Shown here in pieces: positions 60,476 through 64,000 of a DNA stretch of 64,000 nucleotides. The DNA lies in the NCBI RefSeq assembly GCF_014334325.1, contig NZ_JACSET010000011.1:1-64000 (forward strand). Direction: 5' to 3'. The stretch comes from Treponema sp. Marseille-Q4130 (GTDB taxonomy: Bacteria; Spirochaetota; Spirochaetia; Treponematales; Treponemataceae). The notes beneath the pieces were generated by a model. The model did no database searches and was not told the DNA's origin. It saw only the letters and a program-made list of their open reading frames with translations. The number at the start of each line of letters is the position of its first letter. Position 1 is the first letter of the stretch. The translations under genes and the position numbers were made by a program.

Positions 60476-61912
60476 ATGGCGGAAACGAATCACGAATGCA
60501 CGCTTGATAAAATCATCAGTTTGTGCAAGCGGCGCGGTTTTGTATATCAATCGAGTGAAATTTACGGCGGACAGGCGGGTGCGTGGGATTACGGGCCGCT
60601 CGGCATCGAACTCAAGCGCAATATCCAAAACGCGTGGTGGAAAGAGATGACGCAGCTCCACGACGATGTCGTCGGCCTCGACTCTTCGATCTTTATGCAT
60701 CATACGACGTGGGAAGCGAGCGGACACGTCGCGCATTTTTCCGATCCTATGATCGACTGCACCGAATGCAAAGCTCGTTTTCGTGCGGATCAGCTCATCG
60801 AAGATTTTTGCGCTTCTCACGACATAAAGCCCGAAAAAGCGGTAGACGCGATGTCGCACGAAGAGATGAAAGCGTTTATCGACGAGCACGGCGTCAACTG
60901 CCCTGTGTGCGGCAAGCACAGCTATACTGCCGTGCGCGAATTCAATTTGATGTTCAAAACGTATCTCGGTCCCGTCCAAAGCGACACGTCCGTCGTATAC
61001 CTGCGCCCGGAAACCTGCCAGGGCATCTTCGTCGATTTTAAAAATATCGTTCAATCGAACCGGATGAAGATCCCGTTCGGCGTCGCACAGGTCGGAAAAT
61101 CGTTCCGCAATGAAATCATTTTTAAGAATTTTATCTTCCGCACCTGCGAATTCGAACAGATGGAAATGGAATACTTTTGCAAACCCGGTGCCGACGACGA
61201 TGCGTTCGCGTATTGGCGGGAACAGCGCTGGAACTTTTACAAGCGCTACGGCATTGCAGAAAAAAATCTTCACTGGAAGCACCACGACAAACTCGCGCAC
61301 TACGCGAAAGATGCGTACGATATCCAATACCGCTTTCCGATCGGCTTCGAAGAGATCGAGGGTATCCACAACCGTACGGATTTCGATCTGTCGCAGCACA
61401 CGAAGTACAGCGGCAAAGATATGAGCTATATCGATCAGGACGACGGCAACAAACGCTACACTCCGTACGTCATCGAAACGTCAGCCGGATTGAACCGCAA
61501 CTTTCTCATGTTTTTGTGCGAAGCGTACGAAGAGCAAAACGTCGCATCCGACGGCGGAGAAGATTACCGTACGGTGCTGCACCTCCATCCGCGTCTCGCG
61601 CCGGTTACGGTCGCCGTACTCCCGATGATGAAAAAAGACGGGCTCGCGGAGATAGCGGCGGACATCCGCAAAGCGCTCAAAGAAGATTTCGTCACCGATT
61701 ACGATACGAGCGGTACGATCGGCAAACGCTACCGCCGGCAGGATGAAATCGGCACGCCGTTTTGCGTTACGGTCGATTATCAAACAAAAGACGACGACAC
61801 CGTGACGATCCGCTTTCGCGATTCGATGGAACAAACGCGCGTCAAGCGAAGCGATTTGGTTTCCGAAATTCATAAAGCGATCGCGTCGTACACGCCCGTC
61901 ATTAGAAATTAA
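60476..61912 (+). CDS. glyS: Glycyl-tRNA synthetase, homodimeric type
   Basis: A 478-residue class II synthetase of the eukaryote/archaeal-like alpha2 type. Motif 2 lies around G-K-S-F-R-N-E-I with R-T-C-E-F-E-Q-M-E, and motif 3 near G-L-N-R-N-F-L-M. A Cys cluster (C-T-E-C and C-P-V-C) forms the zinc insert near residues 87-145. The ATG at 60476 follows CGGGAGA. An anticodon-binding domain fills the last ~100 residues. No T-box is seen upstream. Confidence 0.94.
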   Translation: MAETNHECTLDKIISLCKRRGFVYQSSEIYGGQAGAWDYGPLGIELKRNIQNAWWKEMTQLHDDVVGLDSSIFMHHTTWEASGHVAHFSDPMIDCTECKARFRADQLIEDFCASHDIKPEKAVDAMSHEEMKAFIDEHGVNCPVCGKHSYTAVREFNLMFKTYLGPVQSDTSVVYLRPETCQGIFVDFKNIVQSNRMKIPFGVAQVGKSFRNEIIFKNFIFRTCEFEQMEMEYFCKPGADDDAFAYWREQRWNFYKRYGIAEKNLHWKHHDKLAHYAKDAYDIQYRFPIGFEEIEGIHNRTDFDLSQHTKYSGKDMSYIDQDDGNKRYTPYVIETSAGLNRNFLMFLCEAYEEQNVASDGGEDYRTVLHLHPRLAPVTVAVLPMMKKDGLAEIAADIRKALKEDFVTDYDTSGTIGKRYRRQDEIGTPFCVTVDYQTKDDDTVTIRFRDSMEQTRVKRSDLVSEIHKAIASYTPVIRN

Positions 61913-61914
61913 TA

Positions 61915-62149
61915 GATCAAATGTCGAGTTTGGAAAGTATCAGCTGATAAAGCTGTGCTTACGGTGAGAACCCGTCCGCTTAGCCGCGGTCGAGCTTTTA
62001 GGGCAGGCTTCCGTAAGCCTAACGCTCGAAGCGGCACGCAGCCGGAACCTCGCCGTGAGCATAATTTTATTTATTTTTCCAAACTCGCCATTTAGTGGTG
62101 AACGAAACGGATGGAAAATTTCGAGTTTTAAAAAACTCGAAATTGAACC
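61915..62149. repeat. Dispersed palindromic intergenic repeat, family A, copy 2
   Basis: Shares its main blocks with 9493-9768 in the same order, including CGGTCGAGCTTTTAGGG, the AGGCTTCC-GYAAGCCT hairpin, GGCACGCAGCCGGAACCTCG and the closing TCGAGTTTT/AAAACTCGA stem. It is shorter near its start. Confidence 0.8.
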
Positions 62150-62222
62150 AAATAATCATGTATCGTATCCGCGCGGGCATTTTGCCGGTGCGTTTACGGC
62201 GTCTCCGTTATTCGGATAAAGT

Positions 62223-62984
62223 ATGGAATACGTTCGGCTCGGTAAAACGAATCTCCTCGCAAGCAGGACGGCCTTCGGCGCCATGTCGCTGAAGCATACG
62301 GGCGATGCCGAAACGGCTTCGACGCTCATCCGAAAAGCATACGAAGCAGGAATCAATTTTTTCGATACGTCGCGCAGCAACGGTGCAAGCGAAAAGCTGC
62401 TCGGAGACGCGTTGTATGAAGTGCGGGAAAACGTCATCATCGCGACGAAATCGAAAGCCGCTTCGGGGCAGGAACTCCTTCGCGACTTGGACGAAAGCCT
62501 GGGCGCGCTGCACTGCGATGCGATCGATCTGTATCAATACGAAACCGAAAATTTTGTTCCGACGGTCGACGGTAAAGACGGCATCTATCAAACCCTCCTT
62601 ACGATGAAAGCGTCGGGAAAAATCAAACACATAGGAGCCGTAACCGAAGACTTCGATACCGCTTCGGAAATTATTAAAACGGAACTTTACGAAACGATTC
62701 AATTTCCGTTCAGCATGATAAGCCCCCTCGTCACAGCATCCCTCGTCGGTCTGTGTGCGGAACGCGATATGGGTTTCATCGCGATGCAGCCCTTGTGCGG
62801 GGGCGTGCTTTCGAATATCCCGCTTGCGTTCGGTTTCCTTCATCAATACGAAAACGTTTTTCCGCTGTGGGGTGCTGAAACGCCCGAAGAGCTTTCGCAG
62901 ATTTTGTATTTCAACGACCGACCTCCGGTCATCGATGAAGCGTTTCAAAGAGATGTCGAAAAGCTGCGCACGTTTTTTAATTAG
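62223..62984 (+). CDS. Aldo/keto reductase-fold protein with altered catalytic site
   Basis: A 253-residue protein of the aldo/keto reductase superfamily (Y-V-R-L-G-K-T-N-L-L-A-S-R-T-A-F-G-A-M at the start, F-F-D-T at 46-49, I-I-A-T-K-S at 72-77, barrel L-x-T-M-K-A-S-G-K-I-K-H-I-G). Of the tetrad, Asp48 and Lys76 are present. The catalytic Tyr (usually S-Y-G) is Asn53 (R-S-N-G-A-S-E), and the His after Y-Q is replaced (Y-Q-Y-E). It is shorter than the usual ~310 residues. Redox activity is doubtful; it may bind NADPH or a ligand only. Confidence 0.75.
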   Translation: MEYVRLGKTNLLASRTAFGAMSLKHTGDAETASTLIRKAYEAGINFFDTSRSNGASEKLLGDALYEVRENVIIATKSKAASGQELLRDLDESLGALHCDAIDLYQYETENFVPTVDGKDGIYQTLLTMKASGKIKHIGAVTEDFDTASEIIKTELYETIQFPFSMISPLVTASLVGLCAERDMGFIAMQPLCGGVLSNIPLAFGFLHQYENVFPLWGAETPEELSQILYFNDRPPVIDEAFQRDVEKLRTFFN

Positions 62985-63029
62985 CGGGAAAGGCGGTTTG
63001 CGGGGCGGTTTTCTTTTTTGGCAATTTTT

Positions 63030-63081
63030 TTATTCGTGCGGAGGGTTTAATACCCCGTCGCTTGCGTCGGGGTTGTTGATT
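63030..63081 (+). repeat. Family C palindromic element, short form, at the Xre-gene stop
   Basis: Short form with a perfect GCTTGCGTCGGGG hairpin half. Its right end TTGTTGATT meets the stop codon (TAA) of the Xre-family gene on the minus strand. Confidence 0.75.
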
Positions 63082-63376
63082 ATTTCGATAAATACGATTC
63101 TATCATCGCTTTGATTTCCGTAAGCAGTTTGCGCTCGTTTTGAATTTCAGCGTAATCTACCGCAGGATTTTCGGAAAACAGCAGCGCCGGATGGATTTGA
63201 AAAATTTCCGCCATTTTTATAATTAAATCAAACGAAGGTTTTGCGATACCGCATTCGATGTTGCCGATCGTACCCGTTGCGACGCCGCACAGTTCCGCAA
63301 AATACGCTTGTGAAAATCCGTTTTTTGTTCTGTTCTTTTTTACATTTTCGATAAACTCTTGCTGATATCGATACAT
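63080..63376 (-). CDS. Xre-family helix-turn-helix regulator
   Basis: A 98-residue regulator with an HTH_3 domain (N-R-T-K-N-G-F-S-Q-A-Y-F-A-E-L-C-G-V-A-T-G-T-I-G-N-I-E-C-G-I-A-K-P). The start at 63376 is chosen because a -10 box (TATACT on the minus strand) lies 7 nt upstream; a longer frame would lack conservation. It diverges from a small lipoprotein gene and shares its promoter core, so it probably controls that gene. Confidence 0.82.
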   Translation of the reverse strand: MYRYQQEFIENVKKNRTKNGFSQAYFAELCGVATGTIGNIECGIAKPSFDLIIKMAEIFQIHPALLFSENPAVDYAEIQNERKLLTEIKAMIESYLSK

Positions 63377-63383
63377 TTTTACC

Positions 63384-63434
63384 AGTATAAAATGATTTTT
63401 GGTATTGACAATAATATTTAATTGGTAGTACAGT
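63384..63434. promoter_or_regulatory. Overlapping divergent promoters of the Xre gene and the lipoprotein
   Basis: Plus strand: TTGACA (63405-63410), 18-bp spacer, TACAGT (63429-63434). Minus strand: TTGTCA (63411-63406), 16-bp spacer, TATACT (63389-63384). The two -35 boxes share five base pairs, so only one polymerase can bind at a time. Confidence 0.6.
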
Positions 63435-63484
63435 GGATTTATCAATTAAATTGAGTGAAACTCGGTTTAATTAAGGAGTCAAAC

Positions 63485-63898
63485 ATGAATATGTACAAGA
63501 AATTCTTTTCCTTGTTCGGCGCAGCGCTCGTCATAGCCGCTGCAGTATGCACGTTTACAAGCTGCAAAAGCGGTGACGATTCGGATCCGGCGCCCGTTGC
63601 GACGATCAAATCCGATGACGGAGACGCGACGCTTACGGTTTTAACCCTTGACAAAACGACGCGCAGCGGAAAATACAAAGTTACCGGCAAGGTCGGTCCC
63701 GCTGATTTTACCGCTAAAGGAGACTTTGTGCTCGATGCTTCGGAAACAAAGATCACGTTGAAAAATACTAAAGTTACTCCGGATACATTTGCAGCGATGG
63801 CAATGGCTATTAACGGCGACCATCTTATTAATGCTTCTAAAAAAGTAACGATTGTAGGTTTTACCTTTAATCTTACAGACTTGTTCGCGAAGATGTAA
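63485..63898 (+). CDS. Small lipoprotein under an Xre regulator
   Basis: A 137-residue lipoprotein (lipobox F-T-S-C, Cys ~24) with an acidic S-G-D-D-S-D-P linker and a beta-rich body (A-T-L-T-V-L-T-L-D-K-T, F-T-A-K-G-D-F-V-L-D-A). No family is recognised. Strong ribosome-binding site AAGGAG. Divergent from the Xre regulator. Confidence 0.7.
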   Translation: MNMYKKFFSLFGAALVIAAAVCTFTSCKSGDDSDPAPVATIKSDDGDATLTVLTLDKTTRSGKYKVTGKVGPADFTAKGDFVLDASETKITLKNTKVTPDTFAAMAMAINGDHLINASKKVTIVGFTFNLTDLFAKM

Positions 63899-64000
63899 CC
63901 GAGTCGATTCAAAATAAACGATCCGAGCCGAGAACGCGCAAAGCTTTTTCGGCTCGCTCGCGAAAACCTTTCCGTCTTTTACTTCAATCGATTTTATTTA

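Overview
The window looks like a mid-GC Treponema chromosome, closer to the oral treponemes than to T. pallidum. The evidence is a relative of the pallilysin adhesin, a BspA-type and a second leucine-rich-repeat lipoprotein, a DUF5312-type protein, several Treponema-style lipoproteins with loose lipoboxes, and ordinary bacterial housekeeping genes. The species cannot be fixed from sequence alone.

Layout. 1-6.7 kb is the right end of a prophage: a receptor-binding tail protein (cut by the window edge), two convergent paralogous lipoproteins, a tail-fibre gene facing a promoterless second copy of a fibre C-terminus, a DinD-like protein and a tyrosine integrase. 7-12.4 kb carries hemolysin III, mntP, tatD, an acyl-CoA synthetase and an Rpn-type nuclease. 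12.4-15.1 kb is repeat-rich and holds a BspA-like surface lipoprotein with a G9 tract near its start. 15-25.9 kb has rlmE, a LysM/M23 peptidase, a DinJ/YafQ toxin-antitoxin pair, a histidine-kinase remnant, hflX with a FliL-like gene, a large spirochaete membrane protein, and a thioesterase-metN-metI operon. 27.6-30.3 kb is an A+T-rich island with an unknown gene and an Ig-like/LRR lipoprotein. 30.5-41 kb has tRNA-Asn, an oligopeptide-binding protein, BrnT/BrnA, two lipoproteins, groEL, the pallilysin relative and trmJ.

41-46.3 kb is accessory: an IS remnant, a ribbon-helix-helix protein beside inverted 16-mers, a decayed toxin-antitoxin locus, rex, and an A+T-rich stretch with a GmrSD-like (DUF262) defence gene bracketed by two related hairpin elements. 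46.7-63.9 kb returns to housekeeping: serC-serA, a UvrD-type helicase, rsm22, a MerR regulator, der, ptsI, tRNA-Ala, a HAD phosphatase, manC, VapBC, glyS, an aldo/keto reductase with an altered active site, and an Xre regulator divergent from a small lipoprotein.

Three themes run through the window. (1) Seven genes have a sigma70-like -10 box ending exactly 6 nt before the start codon, which predicts leaderless mRNAs. (2) At least five families of palindromic intergenic repeats recur; one family supplies the stop codon and last residues of Der and TrmJ. (3) Several signs of phase or antigenic variation are present: a homopolymer tract in a surface lipoprotein, convergent tail-fibre C-termini, and lipoproteins paired with tail genes.
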